Below, piece by piece: positions 42,611 to 52,600 of a stretch of DNA of 64,000 bases. The notes below the pieces were generated by a model that saw only the letters and a list, made by a program, of their open reading frames with translations, had not been told where the DNA came from and searched no databases. The stretch is from Paulinella micropora (lineage: Eukaryota > Cercozoa > Imbricatea > Euglyphida > Paulinellidae), in NCBI GenBank assembly GCA_019918135.1, contig WBZZ01003681.1, positions 25,001 through 89,000 on the forward strand, written 5' to 3'. Each line of letters starts with the position of its first letter. Within the stretch, counting starts at the first letter, position 1. Made by a program: the position numbers and the translations under genes.

Positions 42611-42900
42611 ATGCCAGTATCGCCAGTGATAATTTCACAACCATCAGGATATAACATCGGATACAATCCATCAATGCCACAGAAGGGAGTAAAAAAGAAA
42701 ACCAAGAAGAAGGGATGAGGACAAAACCATATCCGAGTTTTGCGGCAGTAGCACTAACACTACCCGCGTAAGGCACCCCAACACTACTCAACGCCCCCGC
42801 AGTTTTAGAGATTACTTTATTATCACGAAGGAACTTATTAACAGCCAATGCGGTTTTTCCAACCTTAGCCCAGTTAATCTTTCCTCCCAACGAGGAGGGG
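42611..42900. pseudogene. Small core protein gene, right half
   Basis: A basic lead peptide (MPVSPVIISQPSGYNIGYNP, then KKKTKKKG) runs on the plus strand. The conserved part GKINWAKVGKTALAVNKFLRDNKVISKTAGAL and GVPYAGSV lies on the minus strand. Both parts match the gene at 10575-10895. The copy is broken. Confidence 0.55.
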
Positions 42901-42969
42901 CTGTAAAGTTTAGATGAAATGTTTTTCAAATTATAAAATTTAGAAATATTTTTTTGATAATATACTATC

Positions 42970-42993
42970 TTTGTTTTCAATATTGAAAACAAA
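42970..42993 (+). promoter_or_regulatory. Perfect 24-base palindrome abutting the start at 42994
   Basis: TTTGTTTTCAAT is followed by its exact complement, ATTGAAAACAAA, and the very next base is the A of the ATG. The stem shares the GTTTTC/GAAAAC core with the other start-proximal hairpins of this half. Confidence 0.75.
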
Positions 42994-43690
42994 ATGGGGT
43001 CATCTAAGACTGATAAGAAAAAGGCAAAAGTCCGTCCTCCACGAGTTTATAGAAATAAAAGCGGGAGGCCTTATATTATCCAGAAGCGGAAAAAAATTAT
43101 CTTAATTTTGGTAAGAAAACAAATGATGTGAGCACACTTCAAATCGTTAAACTTTTTATGAAATATCTTGACAATAAGCCAAGACCGCGCAGGCAGAGCC
43201 GCAAACCAAAGGAAAAAATAATCAAATCTGATTTCATTCGTCTTGAACACGAGAACCGAAACCAGATACAAAGCAACTTACAAAAGAAATATGAGTTAAT
43301 ACATGACGAGGAAGAAAAGGAAAAGAAGAAAAGGGATGAGATAGAAGAAGAAAAGAAAAGGCAAGAGCGTCGCGTAGACGCCGATACTAAGGAAAGACCA
43401 GAAATAAATGACAGGGAACATAAAAGAGAACTGGCGGAGATTACTGAACGACAAGAACAAAAAGCCAGAGAACTAAGAAGGGCAAAAACTCATAGAAGAT
43501 GTAAAATATGAAGAAGACAGAAAAATAGAATAAAAGCATTACCACCGCCACAGCAATATCAATATATTATGCCACCACAACAGGAACAACAGGCACAACC
43601 GCAACCAGAGGTAAAAATTAAGCCAAATCAAGAATTTGAAGAAAAAACAATTAATCATAAATTCGGGAGTTTTTACTAAAGCAGATATAG
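42994..43690 (+). pseudogene. Capsid-block coiled-coil protein, right half
   Basis: It starts MGSSKTDKKKAKVRPPRVYRNKSGRPYIIQK, keeps the STLQIVKLFMKYL module, and then runs as a charged coiled coil with REHKRELAEITERQEQKARELRR and a Gln/Pro-rich end. It matches 37102-37860, without the hairpin insertion. Broken, about three breaks. Confidence 0.6.
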
Positions 43691-43832
43691 ATAATTGGGA
43701 TGTTGGTAAAATATAAAAATTTTTGCGGAAAGCATAAAACAATTTCAAAAACAAAAAACTGACAATAGACGAAATGAAAAAAGTACTCGGTAAGCAAAAA
43801 ATTTAAACAAAAATTTAGGAATTAAATTAGAG

Positions 43833-44090
43833 ATGGCTAGATATGAAGCAATGTTGAAAAGTGCTTTATCTAATAAAAATATTGAGAAAAAACTGACTAT
43901 TAAAATTCTTGGTGAAGCACTGAAAGATAAACTTCAACAAGAAGGCCACGATGTTAAAGGTTTGAATCAAAGAGCATCATGGATTGTTGAAAAAATAATA
44001 GAACATAAAATAGATGTAGGAGAAAAAAAGAATGAAGTAAAAAAGAAACTTGGGACTACAAACAGGAACTGGATTAGAAGATTTAATTAA
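43833..44090 (+). CDS. Small conserved helical protein, right half
   Basis: The frame gives 85 residues: MARYEAMLKSALSNKNIEKKLTIKILGEALKDKLQQEGHDVKGLNQRASWIVEKIIEHKIDVGEKKNEVKKKL. It is helical and charged, with no recognised family. A relative lies at 36680-37090 in the same position relative to the protease. The end of the frame may not be the original one. Confidence 0.45.
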   Translation: MARYEAMLKSALSNKNIEKKLTIKILGEALKDKLQQEGHDVKGLNQRASWIVEKIIEHKIDVGEKKNEVKKKLGTTNRNWIRRFN

Positions 44091-44248
44091 TAAAATCTTT
44101 TCCATAGAAAACATTAAAAAATATCTAACAAGAAAGGAATGAATGGGTTCATTCAATGAGAAAAAAAGGATTATGTTAATGCTCTTATAAACAAATATAG
44201 AAATGAGCAACAGCAACCAGAGCCACAGCAACCAGAGCCACAGCAAGA

Positions 44249-44299
44249 GCCCGAAACGGGCGTGCGAAGCCCTGACGGGGCAGTCGTTCTTGAACGACT
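44249..44299 (+). repeat. GC-rich triple-hairpin insertion
   Basis: Three stems follow one another: GCCCG-aaa-CGGGC (44249-44261), GCCC-loop-GGGC (44269-44281) and AGTCGTTC-tt-GAACGACT (44282-44299). They interrupt the PEPQQ-type leader of the protease gene. Confidence 0.8.
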
Positions 44300-44370
44300 T
44301 TCATGATCGCCCCCAGAGCCAGAGCAAACAGTGCCACAGCAACCAGAGCCAGAGCAACCAGAGCAAGTCC

Positions 44371-44414
44371 CCTTACAAGGAGCCTCGCAAGTGAGGCAGT
44401 CGCTCACGAGCGAC
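44371..44414 (+). repeat. GC-rich triple-hairpin insertion, GTCGCTC type
   Basis: CCTT-ac-AAGG (44371-44380), GCCTC-loop-GAGGC (44382-44397) and GTCGCTC-AC-GAGCGAC (44399-44414). The last stem is identical to the one at 28933-28948. It reads in frame as QGASQVRQSLTSD before the protease domain. Confidence 0.85.
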
Positions 44415-44829
44415 ATAGAGGGTCGCGGTTTAATGACTAATGAAATAGATGACATAATGAAAAAATATGGGTGGTATCTCGGAGCGATAGCCAGTGATGA
44501 AATCTACAAGTTGAAGCCCGGAAGCAGAAAGCGATACGGATTTATTATGAATTTCGACAATCATAAGCAAGCTGGGTCTCATTGGATTGCTATATGGGTA
44601 AGTCTAGATAAAGACAGGTGCGGTTGGCATAGTATGAGATTTTTAATGGAGCGAGCGAAAGGCAACCGCTTTAAGTTTGCTAGCGGATATACAGACCTTA
44701 AAGAAGAAGAAGCGGAAAAATTAAAAGCACAGAATGGGTATGGCTTTGACACCTTCATCTAAAAAATATTATTTGTATAAAATTTTATCTTTGTGAGCGA
44801 CACCATCACACAACACTGCCGTTGTCTGT

Positions 44830-44850
44830 GTTTTTGAGGTAGTCAAAAAC
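44830..44850 (+). promoter_or_regulatory. Hairpin before the start at 44858
   Basis: GTTTTTGA (44830-44837), a five-base loop GGTAG, and TCAAAAAC (44843-44850). A near-identical hairpin occurs at 48960-48980 and a variant at 47436-47454. Confidence 0.75.
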
Positions 44851-44857
44851 AAAAAAC

Positions 44858-45670
44858 ATGGACTATAAGGGAGGAAGAAGTTCGGGCATCTATTACATAA
44901 ATAGTAAAAACCGAATAACTGGCACAGACAGCGACTTTACACATGAAGTCAACTTGAAGGGGCTAGACAATCCCACACACTGCAAAATTCTTCATATTTA
45001 TGTTCCGAAATCTTATTACTCGGTGGCTTCACCATATAATACTTTTACTCTTAGCGAAGACGGGTATGATGCATTAATTACGATACCTGAGGGAAACTAC
45101 ACAATGAACAACTTAAAAAATAAACTGGCAGAGGTGCTAACCGCAGACAGCCCAAATAATTATACTTATGTGGTATCCAGTAATAATACCAACATAGACC
45201 CAGAAGATGGCAAATTAACATTCAGTGTGTCAGAGAATAAAGGAATTCAACCGCGGTTTATATTTGATGGTGATACCCGTATTCACGAGGTTATGGGGTT
45301 TGATAGAAATTCAACAGCCTTCTTCGTTAATAACAACCTAAGGTCGCAGAATGTCATAATCTTGACGGGCGAAAAAACATTGTATCTGCAAAGCGATATT
45401 GTGGGGGAGGGTGATAACCAGTATTACAGGAGATATACACGGCGAATGAAATTCCGTTTGGAGCCATTATATACGACGGGAGTGGGTCTGAGTATGGTAA
45501 GAAATTATCAACCAGTTCAAATAATGTATACAGGTTTTATCTTACAGACGAAAACGATCAGGCTATAAATCTTAATGGTTTGGGAATCGTTATGACATTG
45601 TTGATTTACAGAGAGACTAATTATTTTAATTTATTTACATCATTTTTCAATTTGTTAAAGGTTAGGTAGG
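44858..45670 (+). pseudogene. Penton-candidate virion protein, right half
   Basis: MDYKGGRSSGIYYINSKNRITGTDSDFTHEVNLKGLDNPTHCKILHIYVPKSYYSVASPYNTFTL starts the best-preserved copy of this family; an NVIILTGEKTLYLQSDIVGEGDN part and an ending near 45660 follow. It precedes the capsid gene as in the other blocks. Broken about once. Confidence 0.68.
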
Positions 45671-45765
45671 GATTTAAATATTTATTTCAATATTTAATTT
45701 TTTCTATAATATATTCTGGTGAATTAGTTAATTTCCACAACTACCAAAAAGAAAAAATCAAAAAA

Positions 45766-47286
45766 ATGCCAACTCAACACGGCGGAGAATTAGACTTCAG
45801 TAAGACTGATTATATCAGCTGTTCATATCGCCTCAACAAACTTACTCCTCGCGAAGGAGCAGGAAATGTTGTTGTTACTTCAGCGGGCGGACAGGAAAGC
45901 ACATTTGACCTTATCAGTCGCCCATTTAACTTGGCAAAGTCGGTGCTGAGTTTCACTTACTCCCCAGGTGCAACAGGAGTTGCTACTAGATACAATCGTA
46001 TTTTTATGGATTGTTTGAGTATGATTAGACAGATTCAACTTCAAACCCGTAGCGGTGTTTATTTGCGTGATTTGAATAATGTCGGAACTATTACGAAAAT
46101 GATTTTGAAGCCTGAGACTTCATTGAAGGACTTTTTGGCACTTGAGAACCATGGATCGGCTAATGGTGCTGGGTGTATGCTTCAAAAGTGTAATGCCGAT
46201 GGACGTGCTACAACAGCCTTTACTGCTAACGTGTATGCTGGACAACAGGCAAGTGCAGCGACTACAGCAGGTAGTATTAATAACGATGCTAACCTTCGTG
46301 CGACATTGAATGTTTATGGTAATGCACTTAACGCACGAAGACATGATGATACTTTACTGACAACTGGAGTGGGTGCTTTGTCTGCTGTGAATATTTCATA
46401 CAGTGAGGCGAAGTATCTTGAGGGAGGTATTGGTGGTGCTAACACAGACCCCGTTATTTTTGTGAAGATTCCATTGTCTATGATTTACAATACTATTTTT
46501 GCACTTGATAAGACTATTATGTTTCCTGAAATTCTGACCATGCGAATTGTTTGGGCTGCTAGTAATAGAACTGTTTATCACGTTGGTGGTACTGATGCTA
46601 TTACAGGTCTTGCTACCACTATTAACACAGCAAATGAAGGAACTTTTCCTTGCACCGCTAATTCGCAGGTTGCAAACTTAAACTTGTTTCTAGCGGTTGA
46701 AACAAACCCTGATGTTATCCAGTCTATTCAACAAAAAGTGAGCAGTGCCGAAGGTATGTCTTTCACGATTGACTACCCATACTCATACAAAAACACAATT
46801 CAGGCATCTCAAAGTCAGAACATTATTATGAGGTTCGATAGAGGACACGGACGGAGAATTAAGAAAATTTACCATTCAGCATTCAATAATAAAGAAACAA
46901 AGAATACCGCGTATGATAACGATAATAGGAATGGTTCAAAGATTGTTTCCTTCGTATACTACCCTTGACGGTCTAGACTTCAAGAATTTAATATAGTCAC
47001 TGCAAATACAACCCTTGAAGATTACATGTATCTAAAAAATAAGATTGAAGGCAGTGCTTTGGTAAATAGCAATGACTATCAATACAACTGGTTCTGGGTG
47101 GATACATTTGACAACACTCGCCCGCTTTGGAGTAAAGACCAGAATGAAATTAGTGGGCTTGACCTTTCTCAAGAGAGACGCTGGGAGTTTATTGGGACTA
47201 CTGCAAATGTTGGTCTCAATCATTATACTCTGGCTATCACTCAGCGAGAGGTTCAAGTGAAGGCGAATGTTATTACTATTTCTTAA
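45766..47286 (+). pseudogene. Major capsid protein, right half (divergent type)
   Basis: It shares the family frame (STFDLISRPFNLAKSVLSFTYSPG, MDCLSMIRQIQLQTRSGVYLRDL, PVIFVKIPLSMIYNTIFALDKTIMFPEILTMRIVWA, YNWFWVDTFDNTRPLWSKD) but differs at many positions from both other capsids, for instance LQTRSGVYLRDLNNVGTITKM against ELRSRSGQYLCNLQHVGNYTKM. An AT-rich promoter-like tract lies at about 45677-45717. Broken about once. Its divergence contrasts with the nearly identical polymerase arms. Confidence 0.82.
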
Positions 47287-47308
47287 TGGATATGAACAGA
47301 TTTGTGAA

Positions 47309-47378
47309 GGGACTTCGTCCCGTCACAACGTCCCTGTGTCGCTCGTGAGCGACCGCCCCGCTTGCGTGGCGTCGGGAC
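47309..47378 (+). repeat. GC-rich multi-hairpin insertion between genes
   Basis: GGGAC-ttc-GTCCC (47309-47321), GTCGCTC-GT-GAGCGAC (47338-47353) and CGCC-loop-GGCG (47354-47371) are packed together. An outer GTCCC/GGGAC pair (47330-47334, 47374-47378) encloses the last two. The middle stem matches those at 28933 and 44399. Confidence 0.82.
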
Positions 47379-47435
47379 TTGTGTAAATAAAATATCAATG
47401 ATTTAAACATTTTTTTATAATATATATAGTCTTTG

Positions 47436-47450
47436 TTTTCGACTACTTCG

Positions 47451-47483
<33 letters not shown>
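47436..47483 (+). promoter_or_regulatory. Hairpin plus 33-A tract before the start at 47486
   Basis: TTTTCGA-loop-TCGAAAA (47436-47454) merges into an unbroken run of about 33 A that ends two bases before the ATG. A T-run/TATA-type motif (about 47412-47429) lies just upstream. The A tract looks like a non-templated or slippage-expanded leader; similar A-rich leaders precede other capsid-block genes. Confidence 0.7.
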
Positions 47484-47485
<2 letters not shown>

Positions 47486-48708
47486 ATGTCTCATCAACGC
47501 AACTTAATCGCACAAAATCCAGATGGAAAGTTTGTAAATCTCAAAGTTGGATATGATGGACACGTTGAAACCAATCATATGAAAACCGCTTTCGGCGAAG
47601 CACTAACAAGCCAACTTACTCCAGTTGTTCAGGAAATTTTTCCATACACAATTAATATACGAATATGGTCATTAACTCAGACAAATGCTAGTGTTTCTTT
47701 CAATAGTAATATGGCAGAATTAGCAACTCAAGCAAACAATACTTCAACTGCTATCCTAACAAGTAAAAGAAGAATAAAATATCGGACGGGTATGGGTGTT
47801 GTTGGTCGCTTCACTGCTATATGGACAACTGATTACACAAAAGACTATTATTCGTGTGTAGGAATTGGTGAAAGTGATTTTTCAAATGGTTTTTATTTTT
47901 ATAAAACTAATGTCGGGATGAGTATTCTACAAGCCAAAGGAGGAGCTACAACTTTTATTCAACAAGCAAACTGGGATGACCCGTGTAATGGAACAAAAGA
48001 TATGCCTGTTGTTGATTGGAGTAAAGGAAATATATTCCAAATTCAATTTCAATATTTAGGCTTTGGTGCTATAAGGTTTTTATTGAAAATCCTACGACAG
48101 GAAAATTTCAATTAGTCCATACTATTAAGTATGCAAATGCTAACATTGGTACAACTCTAAGAAACACTACTTTACCATTTACTGCACTAATGAGGAATGA
48201 TGCATCTACCGGAATTCAAACTCTTAAAACTGCGAGTGTTGGATTATTTATTGAAGGAAGTAATAATATAAACACAAGTATAACAAATGAAGTGGAAGGA
48301 AGTAAAGCAGCAAACACCACCGAAAGCCCAATTCTTGGTATAAGAAACAAAGCGGTATTTGATGCGGGCGGTGCTAATTTAACAAACTATTCAAATGTTT
48401 ATCCGACTTTGATAAGTATTACGAATGAAGATAGTAAGGCGTGTGTAGTAAGAATGGTATTGAATGGAACACTAACCGGAGCAGGTTTTGCAGATGTTGA
48501 TACTAAGTATTCAATTGTAGATACTGATACAAAGTCAAGTGCTGTTGCCAACGGAACAACAATTTTTAAACTTTACGTAAATTCTCAATCAACTCAACAA
48601 ATAAATCTTAGAAATTATGATATATATCTGTCTCCTAGTGAATCCGTTGCTACTGCTAATAATGGTTCAAATATTAATGTTATCGCTAATTTTATTGAAG
48701 ACCAATAA
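47486..48708 (+). pseudogene. Conserved virion protein after the capsid gene, right half
   Basis: It begins MSHQRNLIAQNPDGKFVNLKVGYDGHVETNHMKTAFGEALTSQLTPVVQEIFPYTINIRIW, with RRIKYRTGMGVVGRFTAIWTTD, QIQFQYLGFGAIRF, then GSNNINTSITNEVEGSKAANTTESPILGIRNKAVF and closing FIEDQ. Its C-terminal half resembles the left-half copy closely. Broken about once. Confidence 0.68.
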
Positions 48709-48757
48709 TGCAAAAAAAAAAATGAAAGGTGTTTCAACACATGAATAGAACAAAATA

Positions 48758-49090
48758 TCAAAGAATTTGTTTTATGTCATCAACATTTTTGCACCATGGC
48801 TGTTGAACTAACCATTCAAGGTATGGTTTATCAATTTTGGCTACATCTTCAATGTTTTTGTGTGCATATTTTCCATATTGAAGAACGACATCTTTTTTTG
48901 CTGTACATCCTTCGTATGTAGCATTTGCTGTACATCCTTTGTCTGTAGCATTTGTTTTTGTTTTTGAAGTAGTCAAAAACAAAGGTGCTATCTCTTCGGT
49001 AATTCCAGTCTCGCTAACCGCTAGATCAGTTGCTTTACCGCCTACGGCGGTAGCATCCGCCGTAAAAGGGGTGCTTGGTTCCTCCATCAT
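48758..49090 (-). CDS. DUF3820-like protein with low-complexity middle
   Basis: The first ATG is near 49090, though the frame is open slightly further. The end has VLQYGKYAHKNIEDVAKIDKPYLEWLVQQPWCKNVDDI, a variant of the FGKYRGK domain of the neighbouring gene. The middle is built from short Thr/Ala/Asn repeats, including a tandem 27-base repeat (48901-48954) and a copy of the GTTTTTGA/TCAAAAAC hairpin (48960-48980). It is probably a duplicate of the gene at 49290-49577 expanded by repeats. Confidence 0.55.
   Translation of the reverse strand: MMEEPSTPFTADATAVGGKATDLAVSETGITEEIAPLFLTTSKTKTNATDKGCTANATYEGCTAKKDVVLQYGKYAHKNIEDVAKIDKPYLEWLVQQPWCKNVDDIKQIL
48960..48980. repeat. Intragenic copy of the start-site hairpin family
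   Basis: GTTTTTGA, loop AGTAG, TCAAAAAC: the same hairpin as at 44830-44850 with one loop change, but here inside a coding frame, 4 kb away and not before a start. Confidence 0.75.
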
Positions 49091-49289
49091 TTTTTCTAAT
49101 GTAGCCTCCAATTGAATAACTACTTTCACATTAGCTTGTATTGCTCATAGAAAGAAACAATGTCGGGCTTAGTCCATTTAATTGTTGGCTTTTTTATTTC
49201 GCTGTCAATGTTCCATTTTTCAATTTCATTAAGGTACCTGTTTGGTGTTGAGCTCGCTCATCTTATATATTATATTATATTAATTTTTG

Positions 49290-49577
49290 TTAAATATATT
49301 TTTTTACTTCAGTCTTAATGTCAGTAAATTTATCAAACCACGGTTGTTTCATAACCAATTCAAGATATGGCTTATCAATAACCGCTACATCTTGAATTTT
49401 CTTACCGCGATATTTACCAAATGGAAAAATATCCATTGGCTTTGATGAATTACTATTCTCAATTTCCTTTATTTGGTCTTGAATTACCTTTTGAATATCT
49501 TTCAATGTGAAGGTTTCGTTTTTTGTTTCAATTGAAAGTTTTTCAAACTTCTCGCATAGTCTTGTGAGGGTGGTCAT
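49290..49577 (-). CDS. DUF3820-like (QSregVF-type) small protein, right half
   Basis: The product has 95 residues: MTTLTRLCEKFEKLSIETKNETF is nearly identical to the start of 16498-16773, and FPFGKYRGKKIQDVAVIDKPYLELVMKQPW is its domain. It lies in the same place, between the virion gene and the polymerase. A CTATATAG-like word precedes the start. The frame looks whole. Confidence 0.7.
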   Translation of the reverse strand: MTTLTRLCEKFEKLSIETKNETFTLKDIQKVIQDQIKEIENSNSSKPMDIFPFGKYRGKKIQDVAVIDKPYLELVMKQPWFDKFTDIKTEVKKYI

Positions 49578-49662
49578 TGGTCTATATAGACTTACAAAAA
49601 AATTATGAAAAAAAAATTAATTATTTGATATTTTCTTCTGACTTCCTCCTTCACAAATATCC

Positions 49663-52600
49663 TTAATATCCTAACGGCCGTGTTTCAATCGCATTATCTA
49701 CAATACCTATAATATTTCTTTTAGTGTAAGTAAAGCTGAATATTTTTTCTAAGTATTCACTCGTTATCTTTTTCTGTTGTTTGTCTCTTGTTATCTTGCT
49801 GTTTTCCACGATTAATACCTTGCCTGTTTTCTCAATTCGTTTGGCGATACATCTTTCTTCGTCAGATTTTAATAAACCAACTAATTCCTTATGACCCCTT
49901 TCAAATAACTTCGCATCCTTGATATCCAATCCACAACTTATCACACTAAACATATTAACGAGATTTAAGGCTTTGTTGCTTTCATAGTTCATACTAAATC
50001 CTTTCACTTTCATACTCGCTTTTCCGATGTCTAATAAATATCCATAACATTTCGGCCAACCTCCGACAAATGTCTTAATTTAAGCCCCGTGTAATTCGTC
50101 TGTCCATTCTCCTAATTGGTCTCCTGTTTCCACATCAGTTTCACCATTTTCCTTATTTGTAGTATATATTATGCTGTCTGTGTCGTAGTATAATACTCTA
50201 TTTCCAAGCTCATCAATCTTATCATAAAGTCTCATTCTGGCGTGTGCGGTAGTAAAGATAGCTACAATAATATTTGTTTTGATAGTGTCGCTCACAGCAT
50301 TTTGTTTCAAATCATAACTTACTTCTATGATTTGGTCATTGATAATATTGATATTAATGTTATCAACAGATTTATCATTTATGACCTTGTATAAAGTATC
50401 CTTGTCATTGATAATTTTGTTTTGTGTTTTGTTCTGCTTTTCTCCAAATTTCCCCCACAATGAATTCAAGCACAACTTAGCAACCGCCCGCCGTCCTGAG
50501 TTCTTCTCTATTTTATCTTTATCCATTCTAACACCCATCTTAGCTTCCATATTATTTATGGACTCGTTTTTAGCTCTTCCGTGATACAGCCGTCTGGGTA
50601 TCCGCTTGCTTCCTGCTTCACTTTTGTAAAAGTCTTAATGTATTCCTTGAATAGGCTGTTGCTCTGTTCTGCCCAGTGTCATACCTCATAAACTTTCAAT
50701 ATCTTGTATCCCTTATCTAGTGCTTTGTAAATCTCAGGAGTAGCCCAAGTGCCTGCTAGTGCTCGTTCATTATCTGTATGCTCACAATCTCCCTTTTGGT
50801 TGGTTGTTCCGCATTTATTACATAAGTAATACATCATCTTACCTCTGTCAGCCTTAGGTAAGACTGGGTGTAGTAATCCTCTAGGCGGTAGCATTTTAAT
50901 TTTTGCTAATCCGAAATATTCCTTTCGGATAATTTTGTTCTTCATATCTTTTTGTTCTCCTTCATTAGTTGGTCTATAAATGCTGTGGTGCCCGCTGGGG
51001 TATGGGTCATAATACATTACGGTCGGATATAATGAAAATACATCAATGTAGTTCGCATATTCATTGTTGTGTCTGGCTTTCCAATATAGAGTTAAAGCAT
51101 TTGTTCTTCCCCCAAACATTGCTTCTCGTGCTATTAAGCCTTCCTGTTCAATAATCCGTTCGTTTGTGTCTTCCGCTAAGCTTTCGCTTGTTTTCACAAT
51201 CCTTCATTCACATTCCCATGTGGCTACCACCCTGACCCTTTCTTTAATTGTCTTTCTCTCATCTGTGTTTCCTTGTGTAGTTCGCCCATAGTTTTTTTTC
51301 CTAATGTTCATTGTGCTTCTGTTAAAGCATTTCTGACAGCCGTGCCAATGACACCCATGAAATTCGTAAGCGGTTTTGTTCTTCTCATCCCATCCATCAA
51401 CATACACTTTGGTGCCAGACAGATTAAACATTTTTTCACCACCATTGAATGCGTGTTTAATGTCTGTCTTATCTAATCTTGTCCTGTAAGCCAACCATTC
51501 AACACATACCCTTGAAGTGATCCTGTTCTGTTTTTCCGCCTTCAAAACAGCGATTGAGTTCTCTGGCATATAGTCTGCTCTGTATAAGGCCATAACACAA
51601 CTAGCGATTGTAGTATATTGAAAAGGGTCAATACCGAACTCTAAAAACTGCTTTCTAAAATCCATACAGCCCTTTCTTAAAATATTAACATCGCTATGAC
51701 AATACTCTGCTATTTCCTTAGCCATAATATTATCAAAGTGGTTATGACTGCTTACCTGCTCTTGATACCATTCCAGAAACTCCTTTCTCTTACCTTCTTT
51801 CATAGTGTCGTAGCCGTAATGTTTCTTGTGTGGCATAACTCCGACATAGTTTTTATTTTTAGCGGTATTGAAGAAGTGAGGAAAGAAACCTTTTTTAAGT
51901 TCTGCCAGTCCAAAGGTTTTAGGAAACTCTGATAAAGGCATCGTCAAGAAACTGAGACTATCAATGAAGCGGTACTTGTTGCCGTTGCTTCCAATCGTCA
52001 TGATCATCATCATAATTTTACCGCCTTGATAAATAACGAATGGTGTCTGATTTTGTTCAACTAACCAACGAAGTATAAACTGACAATCATAACCTCTGGC
52101 ATTGTGTGCTATGAATGTATAGCCTCTGTGCTTGATATCAAAAGCCCACACACAGAAATCTTTAATATTCTTATGGATAACGGGTAATTGCTTTTCATCT
52201 AAATACTGGCTTTCCGTGTAATTTACGATATGCTCGCCAGTGTCCTGTGTAGCTTCAAAATCAAAGAATATGTATTTCTCAGAAGGCTGTAAGATTTCTT
52301 TCTTTGTAATCTTGCATTGATGTTCAAGCGGTTTCAGTTCCTTACAATTACTGCACTTAGCATACCCGCACTTATGAATATCCTTGTTCCTGTAGTTAAA
52401 GCCACATCCCTTACATTTCGATTGATATCACAAGTAGCTTCTTTATCATTTTCAAAGCATTGCTTATTAGGAAAGTTTCTACAGCAGGAACGACATTCCT
52501 TCCCTTCACTTCTGTCATTAATACCTAAACATCCTTTTGTTTCACAGATACCACATTTACTTTAGGCATGTTGTTTCTGATATCCTTTAAAGCATAACTC

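Larger units (their letters stand above)
44143..44762 (+). pseudogene. Adenain-like protease with Gln/Pro-rich leader, right half
   Basis: It starts like the left copy (MGSFNEK-) and has an NEQQQPEPQQPEPQQ leader. Two groups of GC-rich hairpins (44249-44299 and 44371-44414) are inserted in the leader. The protease domain follows, with MTNEIDDIMKKYGWYLG, GSHWIAIW and CGWHSMRFLMERAKG. Broken, about three breaks. Confidence 0.75.

Noticed and set aside
28912-47378. GC-rich hairpins as a CRISPR array or as transcription terminators
   Set aside because: Spacing is irregular over 18 kb, there are no spacers, and several hairpins lie inside frames without a T-run.
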